Source of the DNA: Mycolicibacterium hodleri
GTDB taxonomy: Bacteria > Actinomycetota > Actinomycetes > Mycobacteriales > Mycobacteriaceae
Length of the DNA: 64,000 nucleotides
Assembly (NCBI RefSeq): GCF_006439015.1
Contig: NZ_RCZG01000006.1
Coordinates: 124,001 to 188,000 of the forward strand
Reading direction: 5' to 3'
Below are positions 36,201 to 44,439 of this stretch, piece after piece. The translations under genes and the position numbers were made by a program. Within the stretch, counting starts at the first letter, position 1. Each line of letters starts with the position of its first letter. Below the pieces are notes generated by a model. The model made no database searches and was not told the origin of the DNA. It was given only the letters and a program-made list of their open reading frames with translations.

Positions 36201-36415
36201 GGATCCGGTTGGATCGGACGATGTGCGACGGCTTCGGCGCCTGCGCCAAGCACGCGCCTCAGTACTTCTCCCTGGACGACTGGGGGTATGCGTCGCTGAT
36301 CGGCAACGGTGCCGTGTACGACGGCGATCAGGACGCGGTCAAGAGAGCGCTGCTGGATTGCCCCGTCCACGCGATCATCGAAATGGCCGACGACACGGCC
36401 ACGGCAGGCAGCTGA
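36197..36415 (+). CDS. Ferredoxin, [3Fe-4S]-type
   Basis: 72 residues from ATG 36197 overlapping the NuoF-like stop. CDGFGAC (Cys10, Cys16) and DCPVHAI give C-x2-F-x2-C...CP: Phe stands at the central position, so the cluster must be three-iron or atypical. It is not next to a P450, unlike the window's other ferredoxins. Translational coupling to the NuoF-like protein suggests a dedicated reductase pair. Confidence 0.88.
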   Translation: MRIRLDRTMCDGFGACAKHAPQYFSLDDWGYASLIGNGAVYDGDQDAVKRALLDCPVHAIIEMADDTATAGS

Positions 36416-36416
36416 C

Positions 36417-38072
36417 GTGGCGGACGCGCCAGGGCGGCCGCTACCTCAGATCACCCTCGACAACGAGTACTTCTGGACCTCGGGTGCGGATGGTCGACTG
36501 CGACTGCAGGAATGCCAGGGCTGTCAGGCGCTGATCCACCCTCCCGCACCCATCTGCCGGTACTGCCGCGGCCACGACATCGGGGTGCGGACGGTGTCGG
36601 GCCGGGCCACCCTCTCGGCATTCACCGTCAATCACCGCTTCGGGTTCCCCGACCTTCCGCCGCCATACGTGATCGCGCAGGTCGCCATCGCCGAGGATCC
36701 ACGGGTTCGATTGACCACCAACATCATCGACTGCGACCCCGACGCACTCGAGCTCGGGCAACCGGTCGAGGTCGTCTTCCAGCAACGTGCCGACGTCTGG
36801 TTGCCCCTGTTCACCCCATCCGCCGATGCGATGCCGCTGCCGCAACCCGAGGACGCGATCGCCCCTCAGGACTTCGGCACACACGTCCGGCCGATGCTCA
36901 CCAAGAACAAGTTCGAGGATCACTCGGCGATCACCGGGATCGGCGCCTCCCGTCTCGGCCGGCGACTCATGGTGCCGCCACTCGCGCTCACGATCGAGGC
37001 GTGCGAGGCCGCGGTCGCCGATGCCGGCCTCACCTTCGACGACATCGACGGGATGTCCACCTATCCGGGTCTCGACGTCGCAGGCATGGGAGAGGGCGGG
37101 GTGAGTGCTCTGGAGGGTGCACTCGGCTTGAAGCCGACGTGGATCAACGGTGGCATGGACACATTCGGCCCCGGCGGCTCGGTGATCGCCGCGATGATGG
37201 CCGTCGCCACCGGCATGGCACGGCACGTGCTGTGCTTCCGCACCCTGTGGGAGGCCACCTTCGGCCAGCTGATGAAGGAGGGCAAGATGTCCCCGCCGGG
37301 GGGCGCCCGCACCACCAGCTGGCAGATGCCCTTCGGAGCGACGTCGGCGGCGCACACGTTGGCGCTCAACGCCCAACGCCACTTTCAACGCTATGGCACC
37401 ACCAGGGAGACACTCGGCTGGATCGCGCTCAATCAACGCGCCAACGCCGCCCTGAACCCGACGGCGATCTACCGCGATCCGATGAGCATGGACGACTACC
37501 TGAACGCGCGCCTCATCACCACGCCATTCGGGCTGTACGACTGCGACGTACCGTGCGACGGAGCCGTCGCAGTAATCGTGTCGGCCGTCGACGTGGCCCG
37601 TGACATGCCTCAGCCACCCGTCCTGTTCGAGGCGGTGGGCACTCAGATCATCGAGCGCACGGACTGGGACCAGACGACGATGACCCATGAACCGCAGGTG
37701 CTGGGGCAGGCCGCTCATCTGTGGACCAGAACCTCGTTGCAACCCGGTGACGTCGACGTCGCCGAGCTCTACGACGGGTTCACCTTCAACTGCCTGTCCT
37801 GGCTCGAGGCGCTCGGCTTCTGCGGGATCGGTGAGGCGAGGGACTTCCTCGACGGCGGCAAGAACATCGCCCGCGACGGAGTGATCCCACTCAATACGCA
37901 CGGCGGCCAGCTCTCCCACGGCCGCACCCACGGGATGGGCCTCATCCACGAGGCCGTCTCGCAGTTGCGCGGCGAGGCGGGTGAGCGCCAGGTCGCGAAT
38001 GCCCATGTGGCAGTGGCGAGCAGCGGCGGCCTCACGCCTAGCGGTGTCATGTTGCTGAGGACCGAGACGTGA
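36417..38072 (+). CDS. DUF35 (OB-fold) - thiolase/lipid-transfer-protein fusion, retro-aldolase-like
   Basis: 551 residues from GTG 36417. Residues 1-about 140 are a DUF35/ChsH2-C-type domain: a zinc ribbon with Cys33, Cys36, Cys47 and Cys50, then an OB fold (GRATLSAFTVNHRF, PYVIAQVAIAED). From about residue 172 comes a thiolase-superfamily domain of the SCP2/Ltp type (SAITGIGASRLGRR, AELYDGFTFNC, NTHGGQLSHGRTHGMG). In steroid degradation these two parts are separate proteins (DUF35 partner and Ltp2) that form a retro-aldolase removing a short chain. Here they are one chain. Predicted to cleave a beta-hydroxyacyl-CoA; substrate unknown. Confidence 0.88.
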   Translation: MADAPGRPLPQITLDNEYFWTSGADGRLRLQECQGCQALIHPPAPICRYCRGHDIGVRTVSGRATLSAFTVNHRFGFPDLPPPYVIAQVAIAEDPRVRLTTNIIDCDPDALELGQPVEVVFQQRADVWLPLFTPSADAMPLPQPEDAIAPQDFGTHVRPMLTKNKFEDHSAITGIGASRLGRRLMVPPLALTIEACEAAVADAGLTFDDIDGMSTYPGLDVAGMGEGGVSALEGALGLKPTWINGGMDTFGPGGSVIAAMMAVATGMARHVLCFRTLWEATFGQLMKEGKMSPPGGARTTSWQMPFGATSAAHTLALNAQRHFQRYGTTRETLGWIALNQRANAALNPTAIYRDPMSMDDYLNARLITTPFGLYDCDVPCDGAVAVIVSAVDVARDMPQPPVLFEAVGTQIIERTDWDQTTMTHEPQVLGQAAHLWTRTSLQPGDVDVAELYDGFTFNCLSWLEALGFCGIGEARDFLDGGKNIARDGVIPLNTHGGQLSHGRTHGMGLIHEAVSQLRGEAGERQVANAHVAVASSGGLTPSGVMLLRTET

Positions 38073-38084
38073 GGACCGAGACGT
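38057..38084 (+). repeat. 14-base tandem duplication at a gene junction
   Basis: GAGGACCGAGACGT occurs twice in direct succession, covering the thiolase stop and the hydrolase start. With one copy, the stop and start would overlap as GTGA; the second copy separates them by ten bases. Confidence 0.8.
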
Positions 38085-38955
38085 GAGTCAAGCCCCCCGG
38101 CCTCGCGTCGTCATGGTCGGTGCCGTGCCGATGTCGGCGCTTGTCGCCGAGGTGGCGGAGCCGCGGGCCGTCATCGTGGCGCTCCACGGCGGTGCGACGT
38201 CGGCGCAGTACTTCGACTGCCCGGGTCAGCCCCGACTCTCATTGCTGCGCATGGCCGCATCGCAGGGATACACCGTGGTCGCCCTCGATCGGCCTGGTTA
38301 TGGCGCTTCGGCGCTGTACCAGGACGAGATGTCGGATGCCGAGCGGCGCGTTGAGCTGGCTTTCGGCGCGGTCGACAAGATCGTCGGATCGACTCGTGGG
38401 GCGGGAATGTTCGTGATGGCACATTCGGCGGGGTGCGAGCTCGGCCTCCGGATGGCGGTCGACGAGCGCAGTCATGGCGTGGTGGGCGTCGAGGTCGCAG
38501 GCACCGGGCTGCGTTACAACGCCGAGGCGAAGGACGTCATCAGCCAGGCGTCGACGACGTCAAGGCCGGCAGGTCTGCGTGATCTACTCTGGCAGCCCAC
38601 CGAGCTCTACCCCGCCGAGGTTCTCACCGGAGCCCTGTCGGCGCAGGGTTCGGCCTACGAGGCCGAAGTCACCGGAAACTGGCCACGCCGGGACTTTCCC
38701 GTCGTGGCCGCCCAGGTGACCGTTCCGGTCCAGTTCAGCGTCGCAGCCCACGAAGGAGTGTGGGAGTCGACACCTCAAGCCCTGTCCGACATCGCGGCGC
38801 TCTTCACCTCCGCGCCGGGCGTGAGGATCAACGAGATGGCCGACAGCGGGCACAATCTCAGCGTCGGCCTGACGGCGGCGACTTATCACGCGAGGGTGTT
38901 GTCGTTCGTCGACGAGTGCCTGGCCATCGCGATGTCGAGGAGGAGAACAAACTGA
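38083..38955 (+). CDS. Alpha/beta hydrolase
   Basis: 290 residues from GTG 38083. VIVALHGGATSAQYF is the oxyanion HG region, VALDRPGYGAS the next strand-loop, MAHSAGCELG the nucleophile elbow, and the C-terminal ADSGHNLSVG carries the catalytic His. No signal peptide. It lies in the same operon as the DUF35-thiolase. Probable ester, thioester or lactone hydrolase. Stop overlaps the next start (TGATG). Confidence 0.85.
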   Translation: MSQAPRPRVVMVGAVPMSALVAEVAEPRAVIVALHGGATSAQYFDCPGQPRLSLLRMAASQGYTVVALDRPGYGASALYQDEMSDAERRVELAFGAVDKIVGSTRGAGMFVMAHSAGCELGLRMAVDERSHGVVGVEVAGTGLRYNAEAKDVISQASTTSRPAGLRDLLWQPTELYPAEVLTGALSAQGSAYEAEVTGNWPRRDFPVVAAQVTVPVQFSVAAHEGVWESTPQALSDIAALFTSAPGVRINEMADSGHNLSVGLTAATYHARVLSFVDECLAIAMSRRRTN

Positions 38956-39776
38956 TGCGAGTCGGATTCATCGGATTGGGCAGCCAGGGTGCCCCCATGG
39001 CGCGGCGCATCGTCGAGGGCGGTTACGACCTGACGTTGTGGGGCCGACGCCCCGAGTCCGTGGCACCGTTCACCGACACCGCGGCGAAGGTGGCTGGATC
39101 CCCCGCCGAACTGGCTGCGGGCAGCGACCTCGTCTGCCTGTGCGTGGTCGGTGACGACGACGTCCGACAGGTACTCGAGGGCGACACCGGTGTGCTGGCG
39201 GGTCTGGCGCCGGGCGGCATCGTCGCCATCCACAGCACCGTGCATCCCGATACCTGCCGTGAGATCGCCGCTTTGGCTGGCGCCCAGGGTGTCTCGGTGA
39301 TCGATGCCCCAGTGAGCGGCGGCGCGCCTGCCGCATCCGAAGGCACGCTACTCGTCATGGTCGGCGGTGAGGACGACGTCGTCGAGAAGTGCCGCCCTGT
39401 CTTCGAAACCTACGCGGACCCGGTCGTGCATCTTGGTCCGCTGGGCGCGGGCCAGGTCACCAAGATCCTGAACAACCTGCTCTTCAGCGCGAACCTCGGT
39501 GCCGCGATCAGCACACTCGAACTCGGCGAATCACTGGGTGTGCCAAGGGATCGACTGTGCGAAGTGCTCGCCCGCGGCTCAGCCACCAGCAAGGCGGTCA
39601 GCAGCATCTCCATGTTCGGCGGCACCCTGGCCTCGCTGGCGCCGATCGCAGGCGCGCTTCTGCAGAAGGACGTCCGGCACGCTGCGAGTCTCGCCGATGA
39701 TGCCTCCGCTTCCCATGGCACCGTGTTCACGGTGGCGGACACGGCCCTCGAGCGCATGGACCATCCCCGCTCGTGA
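38955..39776 (+). CDS. NAD(P)-binding beta-hydroxyacid dehydrogenase (HIBADH-like)
   Basis: 273 residues from ATG 38955 with AGGAG upstream. MRVGFIGLGSQGAPMARRI is the Rossmann loop, VIDAPVSGGAPAASEGTL the substrate-binding signature of 3-hydroxyisobutyrate/6-phosphogluconate dehydrogenases, and LGAGQVTKILNNLLF holds the catalytic Lys. Oxidises a beta-hydroxy acid (or reduces its semialdehyde) in the cytoplasm. Followed by a paralogue that overlaps by one base. Confidence 0.9.
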   Translation: MRVGFIGLGSQGAPMARRIVEGGYDLTLWGRRPESVAPFTDTAAKVAGSPAELAAGSDLVCLCVVGDDDVRQVLEGDTGVLAGLAPGGIVAIHSTVHPDTCREIAALAGAQGVSVIDAPVSGGAPAASEGTLLVMVGGEDDVVEKCRPVFETYADPVVHLGPLGAGQVTKILNNLLFSANLGAAISTLELGESLGVPRDRLCEVLARGSATSKAVSSISMFGGTLASLAPIAGALLQKDVRHAASLADDASASHGTVFTVADTALERMDHPRS

Positions 39777-40573
39777 TGCGCGTCGGGTTCGTCGGTGCGG
39801 GACGCATGGGAACCCCCATGGTTCGCCGCCTCGTCGACGCGGGCCACCAGGTGAACGTTCTCGGCCGAACCGCCGAAAAACGTTTCGCGATAGCGGAACT
39901 GGGCGCGCAGCCGGTCGCCGGTGTCGCCGAAGTCGCCGCCGGTGCCGATGCCGTCGTCGTCTGTGTGTTCACCGACCAACAGGTGAGAGATGTGTGTCTC
40001 CACGATGGCCTGCTGGCCGCGATGGCACCCGGTTCGACGCTGGTCCTGCACACCACCGGGAGCCCCAACACGGCGCGGGATCTCGCGGCGAAGGCGAATG
40101 GAGTGGGCGTGGTCGACGCTCCGGTCAGCGGCGGACCCCACGACATCGCGGCGGGACGAGTCACCCTGTTCGTCGGCGGCGACGACGGCGCGGTGGCGCG
40201 GGTAAAACCGGTGCTCGACGCGTACGCCGACCCGATTTTGCACGCCGGCGCGTGCGGCGCTGGGCAACTGGTGAAGCTCGTCAACAACACCTTGTTCGCC
40301 GCCCAGATCGGGCTGGTGGCCGAGGCAACCCGGCTGGGAGCTCAGTTCGGCATCGACGAAGGTGCGCTGCTCGACGCGCTAACGCATGGCAGTTCGCAGA
40401 GTCGGGTGCTCAGCATGATGGCTTCTGCGGGGTCGGCCCAGGGCTTCATCGCCGCGGTCGGCGAGTTCATCGGCAAGGACGTCGCCGTCGTTCGTCGCAC
40501 CGTCGCGGAACTCGGCGGCCAGTTGGGGATTCTCGATGCCGCCGTCGACGCGGGCACGCTACGCATCACCTAG
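39776..40573 (+). CDS. NAD(P)-binding beta-hydroxyacid dehydrogenase (HIBADH-like), paralogue
   Basis: 265 residues from ATG 39776; a GTG at 39773 is the alternative start. MRVGFVGAGRMGTPMVRRL, VVDAPVSGGPHDIAAGRV and CGAGQLVKLVNNTLF give cofactor loop, substrate signature and catalytic Lys. It is clearly a tandem duplicate of the previous gene, diverged to perhaps a third identity by eye. The two may act as a heteromer or on stereoisomers. Last gene of the 34908-40573 operon. Confidence 0.9.
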   Translation: MRVGFVGAGRMGTPMVRRLVDAGHQVNVLGRTAEKRFAIAELGAQPVAGVAEVAAGADAVVVCVFTDQQVRDVCLHDGLLAAMAPGSTLVLHTTGSPNTARDLAAKANGVGVVDAPVSGGPHDIAAGRVTLFVGGDDGAVARVKPVLDAYADPILHAGACGAGQLVKLVNNTLFAAQIGLVAEATRLGAQFGIDEGALLDALTHGSSQSRVLSMMASAGSAQGFIAAVGEFIGKDVAVVRRTVAELGGQLGILDAAVDAGTLRIT

Positions 40574-40588
40574 CGATTAGTGGTTCTA

Positions 40589-40603
40589 TGAAACAGCGTT
40601 TCA
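40589..40603. promoter_or_regulatory. Perfect inverted repeat TGAAAC-AGC-GTTTCA, candidate operator
   Basis: A perfect 6-3-6 palindrome 101 bases upstream of the P450 start at 40704, in the only non-coding gap of this stretch. Same spacing as the GAGAAT sites but a different half-site. Confidence 0.6.
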
Positions 40604-40703
40604 CTGTTGTCACCGTCACATTGGGCGCATACTGTCTTCGTTACAGTTCAATAGCCTTCCGTAACGTTTCCGGCCCTGACGATCGGGCGCCCAGGAGGAT
40701 GAA

Positions 40704-41906
40704 GTGACCAAGCCCAAACTGGTGTTCAGCCCCGTTTCCGCGGAGTACTTCGCCAACCCCTACGAGGTCTACGAGCGGATGCGCGACGAGGCTCCGCTCT
40801 ACTACGACGAGGAGGGTGACTTCTACGCGCTGACCCGGCACGACGACGTAGCGGCGGCGTTCAAGGACCACGACTCGTTCTCCTCGGCCCGGGGCTGCGA
40901 CCTCGGCATGGTGCGAAGCGGCGACGTCCCCCAGAAGTCGATCATCTTCATGGATCCACCCGATCACCGCCACATGCGCAGCCTGCTCAACAAAGCGTTC
41001 ACCCCGCGGGCGATCCAGGAGCAGAAGGACACCGTCGTCGCGCTGATCCGGCACTATCTGGACAAGGCGGACCCGGACAACTTCGACGTCGTGCAGGACT
41101 TCTCGGGCCCCTTCCCGGTCGAGGTCATCACCCGGATGGCCGGGGTGCCGGAGGACTTCCGCCAACAGGTCCGGCACTGGATCGACAAGAGCCTGCATCG
41201 CAAGCCGGGCCAGATCGACCTCGACGACGACAACATGCAGGCCAACATCGACTCGGGCATGTACTACTACGGCTTGGTCGTCGAGCGCCGGGAGAACCCG
41301 CAGGACGACATGATCAGCCGGCTGATCGCCGCGGAGATCCCCGGCCCCGATGGGGTCATGCGCAAGCTGGACGACATCGAGATCACCGGTTTCACCACGC
41401 TTCTGGGCGGTGCGGGTGCCGAGACCGTGACGAAGCTGGTGGGCAGCGCCATGGTGGTCTTCGCCACCCACCCCGACCAGTGGCAGAAGCTACTCGACGA
41501 TCGCAGCAAGATTCCCGCTGCAGTCGAGGAACTGCTGCGCTACGTCGGCCCCGTTCAGTACAACGTCCGCTACACGCTCAGGGAGGTGACAGTGCCCAGC
41601 GGCACCATCCCCGCGAACAAGCCCGTGTTCTTGATGGGCGCCTCGGCAAACCGCGACCCGCGCGCGTTCACCGACGGTGAGACGTTCGACATCGACCGCG
41701 ACCGGCTCCAGGCCCACAACCTTGGTCTCGGCTACGGCATCCACAGCTGTCTGGGCGCCGCACTTGCCCGCATGGAAACTGCCTTCGCGCTGGAGCATCT
41801 GCTCGACTTCATGCCGCGCTACGAGGTCGACTTCGACGGGTTGCGGCGGGTGAACATGCAGAACGTCGCGGGATTCAGCCACGTGCCGGTGAGGGTTCTC
41901 ACGTGA
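40704..41906 (+). CDS. Cytochrome P450
   Basis: 400 residues from GTG 40704 with AGGAGG upstream. LLGGAGAETVTKLVG has the acid-Thr pair at Glu240-Thr241, EELLRYVGP the ExxR, and LGYGIHSCLGAALAR places the haem Cys at 349; the usual Phe of the haem loop is Leu342. Its stop overlaps the ferredoxin start by four bases. This subfamily differs from the three other P450s here. Substrate not predictable. Confidence 0.95.
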   Translation: MTKPKLVFSPVSAEYFANPYEVYERMRDEAPLYYDEEGDFYALTRHDDVAAAFKDHDSFSSARGCDLGMVRSGDVPQKSIIFMDPPDHRHMRSLLNKAFTPRAIQEQKDTVVALIRHYLDKADPDNFDVVQDFSGPFPVEVITRMAGVPEDFRQQVRHWIDKSLHRKPGQIDLDDDNMQANIDSGMYYYGLVVERRENPQDDMISRLIAAEIPGPDGVMRKLDDIEITGFTTLLGGAGAETVTKLVGSAMVVFATHPDQWQKLLDDRSKIPAAVEELLRYVGPVQYNVRYTLREVTVPSGTIPANKPVFLMGASANRDPRAFTDGETFDIDRDRLQAHNLGLGYGIHSCLGAALARMETAFALEHLLDFMPRYEVDFDGLRRVNMQNVAGFSHVPVRVLT

Positions 41907-42103
41907 CACAGAAGATCGTGGTCGACTTCGGCCTGTGCGAGAGCAATGGGGTGTGCATGGGCATCATCCCGGAGGTCTTCGATCTGGACGACCAGGACTA
42001 CCTGCACGTCCTTCAGGAGGACGTGACGCCGGCCAACGAAGGACGGGTACGGGAGGCCGTGCGTCAGTGTCCCCGGCAGGCCATCGCCATCAACGACGAA
42101 TAG
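41903..42103 (+). CDS. Ferredoxin, [3Fe-4S]-type
   Basis: 66 residues from GTG 41903, overlapping the P450 stop (GTGA). CESNGVC and QCPRQAI give C-x2-N-x2-C...CP with Asn at the central position. Electron donor of the P450 at 40704. Confidence 0.92.
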   Translation: MTQKIVVDFGLCESNGVCMGIIPEVFDLDDQDYLHVLQEDVTPANEGRVREAVRQCPRQAIAINDE

Positions 42104-42200
42104 ATCTACCACCCGTGCAATTCCTGTTCGGGCACGGAGGTTTTCACGCCGCCTGATGGTGGGAGCGCACCGTCGCCGAGTTGACGGCGTTGGACACTCC

Positions 42201-42218
42201 GGCCCGACCGGTCGGGCC
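42201..42218. terminator. 18-base perfect palindrome between converging genes, likely bidirectional terminator
   Basis: GGCCCGACCGGTCGGGCC. It can fold with a CCGG loop and lies between the ferredoxin stop at 42103 and the converging stop at 42231. No T-run on either side, as is common in mycobacteria. Confidence 0.5.
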
Positions 42219-42230
42219 GCTCGTCCCGGA

Positions 42231-43322
42231 CTAGAGCGTGAACCGTCCGGCGAAGCCGCGGAGCGGCATGTCGGCACTGGTGAGCAGTCCGGGCGGAGCG
42301 GCGACGACCGACGAGATCGAGTGGAGGGCGGGCATGCCCGTGACCGTCATCCCGATGGACGCGAAGTTGTCCGGATTGGACAAGTCGACGCCCGGCCTCG
42401 GAAAGATCATGTGCTTGTTGTAGATGCAGGGATCGCCCTTGATCTGAGTGATGTAGCAGCCCTTGATATCCCAGCTCGGATCGGTGTGCGGCGTCATCTG
42501 CCACTCCAGGTGGGTTTCCACCCGCGGCACCCCGTCGACCATGCCCTGATACTTGAGGTAGTTGCCGCCGAGCGAGCCCTTTGGCAGTACGTACCAACCC
42601 AGATCGACGTCCTTGGTGCACGCCCCGAGTTCATAGGTGAACTTCACCTCGTCGAGTTCAAGGCCGAAGCAGTCAGCCATCATCAGGACGCTGTCGGCGA
42701 ACACCCTGGTGTACTTCTCCAACTTGCCGGGGATGCTCGGATCCTCGATCGGCAAGCCGTACCCGACCTCGATCCAGGTGTTCTTCGAGTGGTGGCAGGA
42801 CACGTCGACCGACTCGATGGTGGTGACGTTCTCGATGTCGGCCACGTCGGCCGAACATGCCACGCCCAGAATCTGATTCACACCGGGATTCATGCCCGTT
42901 CCGTAGAAGGTGGATCGGCCCTTCTCACACGCCTCAGCCAACAGATGCGAGACCAGTTTCCCCGACGGATGGGGATGATTGGTGTCCCGATGCCAGCCGG
43001 TGATCCAGTCGGCGGTCGTGACGACGTTGATCCCGGCCTCGAGGACCTTGACGTAGAGATCCTCGTCGGGGAACACGCCGTGAAAGGTCAGCACGTCCGG
43101 CTTCGCGGCGATGATCTCCTCGACGCTGCCGGTGGCAGTGATGCCGACCGGTCCGATGCCGACCAACTCACCGACGTCCCTGCCGATCTTGTCGGGCGAG
43201 TAGCAATGCACCCCAATCAATTCCAGATCAGGCTGGGTCTGGATGCGCTTGATCATCTCGCTGCCGACATTGCCGGTGGCAACCTGGAACACATTGATCG
43301 GTCGGGTAGCGGACTCGGTCAT
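42231..43322 (-). CDS. Dihydrodipicolinate reductase-like NAD(P)-binding protein
   Basis: 363 residues from ATG 43322, which overlaps the Rieske oxygenase stop (ATGA). INVFQVATGNVGSEMIKRI is a Rossmann loop like that of DapB and amine dehydrogenase-like proteins. DVLTFHGVFPDEDLYVKVL and GTGMNPGVNQILG match the mycobacterial group often labelled dihydrodipicolinate reductase. These are not true lysine-pathway enzymes. Coupled to the Rieske oxygenase, it probably oxidises a ring or side-chain hydroxyl. Reaction uncertain. Confidence 0.75.
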   Translation of the reverse strand: MTESATRPINVFQVATGNVGSEMIKRIQTQPDLELIGVHCYSPDKIGRDVGELVGIGPVGITATGSVEEIIAAKPDVLTFHGVFPDEDLYVKVLEAGINVVTTADWITGWHRDTNHPHPSGKLVSHLLAEACEKGRSTFYGTGMNPGVNQILGVACSADVADIENVTTIESVDVSCHHSKNTWIEVGYGLPIEDPSIPGKLEKYTRVFADSVLMMADCFGLELDEVKFTYELGACTKDVDLGWYVLPKGSLGGNYLKYQGMVDGVPRVETHLEWQMTPHTDPSWDIKGCYITQIKGDPCIYNKHMIFPRPGVDLSNPDNFASIGMTVTGMPALHSISSVVAAPPGLLTSADMPLRGFAGRFTL

Positions 43323-44362
43323 GACGATCGCCTTTCGTGCGCGGCAGCCAACTCGGCGGCACTTCCGCCCCCGCCGTCGGGATAGAACTGCATGGCCCAC
43401 GCGCGGATTGCGGTGAACCCCTGTTGCTCAGAGCTCGCCAGGGCCGGCGGGTCGGAGTACCGCTGGTGGGCCCAGATGTGGACGTCCTGGGTGAACTGGC
43501 GGATGACTTCCTCGCCGAATGCCCTGGCCTTCGTCTCGGCACGGGCAGGATCCCCTTCGGCTGCGCGCCCGGTAGGGCGCCCGATGTAGACCATGAACCG
43601 AACGTCGGAGGTGAATTCGTCGACCGGGGTGATGGCCGAGATCGTGCGGTTGTCGACCATGCCCCAGCTCTTGGTGACGGCGATACCCAGGCCCCCGTTG
43701 ATGGCCTCGACGCCGCTGTCGACGTCTTCGATCTTCTGACCGTCGTCGCCTTCGAAGGTGATGGTGAAGTCGACGAAGGAAACGGGTTCGGTGAAGTCGT
43801 GACGCGTGAACACCGGAACGATCGGGGTCTCGTGGACGTACTTGAAGTGGGCGAAGTCGACACCGTTCTCCAGCACGTACTGCGGGTGCAACTCAAGACC
43901 CTGCCGGAACAGTCGCTGCTGCGGGTAGTACGCGTCGACGTTGCTGTCACCCTCGAAGCTCCCGAACACGTTGGGCGCGTCGAAGAACGGTGCGCGGCCG
44001 TCCATGTCGTGCCAGATGTAGACGGACTGGTTGCACTCGGTCACCGGGTAGGTCTTGATGCGGCGGCCGCGGTTGGGGCGGTCCTCGTAGGGAATGCAGA
44101 CGTTGCGACCTTCCCGACTCCACTGCCACCCGTGGAACGGGCACTGCAGCACCTCGCCGACGACCGTGCCGCCGAACCCGAGATGGGCGCCGAGGTGTTC
44201 GCAGTAGGCGTTCATCACGGTCAGCTGGCCCGACTCCGCACGCCAGGCGATCATCTCCTGGTCGAAGTACTTCATCGTGTGGACGTCGCCAACACCGATC
44301 TCGTCGGACCATGCCACCTGGAACCATCCGGTCGGCTTCATCGACAGCGGAGGCTTAGCCAT
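43319..44362 (-). CDS. Rieske non-haem iron oxygenase, KshA-like
   Basis: 347 residues from ATG 44362 with GGGAAG upstream. Rieske cluster: Cys54-x-His56, Cys74-x2-His77 (YCEHLGAHLG and CPFHGWQW). Catalytic domain: ENGVDFAHFKYVHETP supplies the bridging Asp and the two His of the mononuclear iron. C-terminus VHIWAHQRYSDPP matches the VEIWKHK block of 3-ketosteroid 9alpha-hydroxylase oxygenase (KshA). Needs a reductase that is not adjacent. Likely hydroxylates a polycyclic substrate. Divergent from the TetR gene at 44440, with two operators in between. Confidence 0.9.
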   Translation of the reverse strand: MAKPPLSMKPTGWFQVAWSDEIGVGDVHTMKYFDQEMIAWRAESGQLTVMNAYCEHLGAHLGFGGTVVGEVLQCPFHGWQWSREGRNVCIPYEDRPNRGRRIKTYPVTECNQSVYIWHDMDGRAPFFDAPNVFGSFEGDSNVDAYYPQQRLFRQGLELHPQYVLENGVDFAHFKYVHETPIVPVFTRHDFTEPVSFVDFTITFEGDDGQKIEDVDSGVEAINGGLGIAVTKSWGMVDNRTISAITPVDEFTSDVRFMVYIGRPTGRAAEGDPARAETKARAFGEEVIRQFTQDVHIWAHQRYSDPPALASSEQQGFTAIRAWAMQFYPDGGGGSAAELAAAHERRSS

Positions 44363-44391
44363 CTTCGCTTCCCTTCCTTGAACCACTCGAA

Positions 44392-44409
44392 TGATAGATG
44401 GCTCTATCA
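44392..44409. promoter_or_regulatory. TetR operator 1, TGATAGA-TGGC-TCTATCA
   Basis: Perfect 7-4-7 inverted repeat between the divergent Rieske (44362, minus) and TetR (44440, plus) starts. Confidence 0.75.
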
Positions 44410-44414
44410 AAAAA

Positions 44415-44432
44415 TAACAGAGGGTTCTATCA
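44415..44432. promoter_or_regulatory. TetR operator 2, TAACAGA-GGGT-TCTATCA
   Basis: Same geometry and identical right half as operator 1, left half matching five of seven. Centre-to-centre distance is 23 bases, close to two helical turns, so two dimers could bind side by side. Confidence 0.65.
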
Positions 44433-44439
44433 TCGTTCG

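Noticed and set aside
42231..43322. True DapB of lysine biosynthesis
   Set aside because: Longer than DapB, lacks its C-terminal core motifs and is coupled to a Rieske oxygenase.
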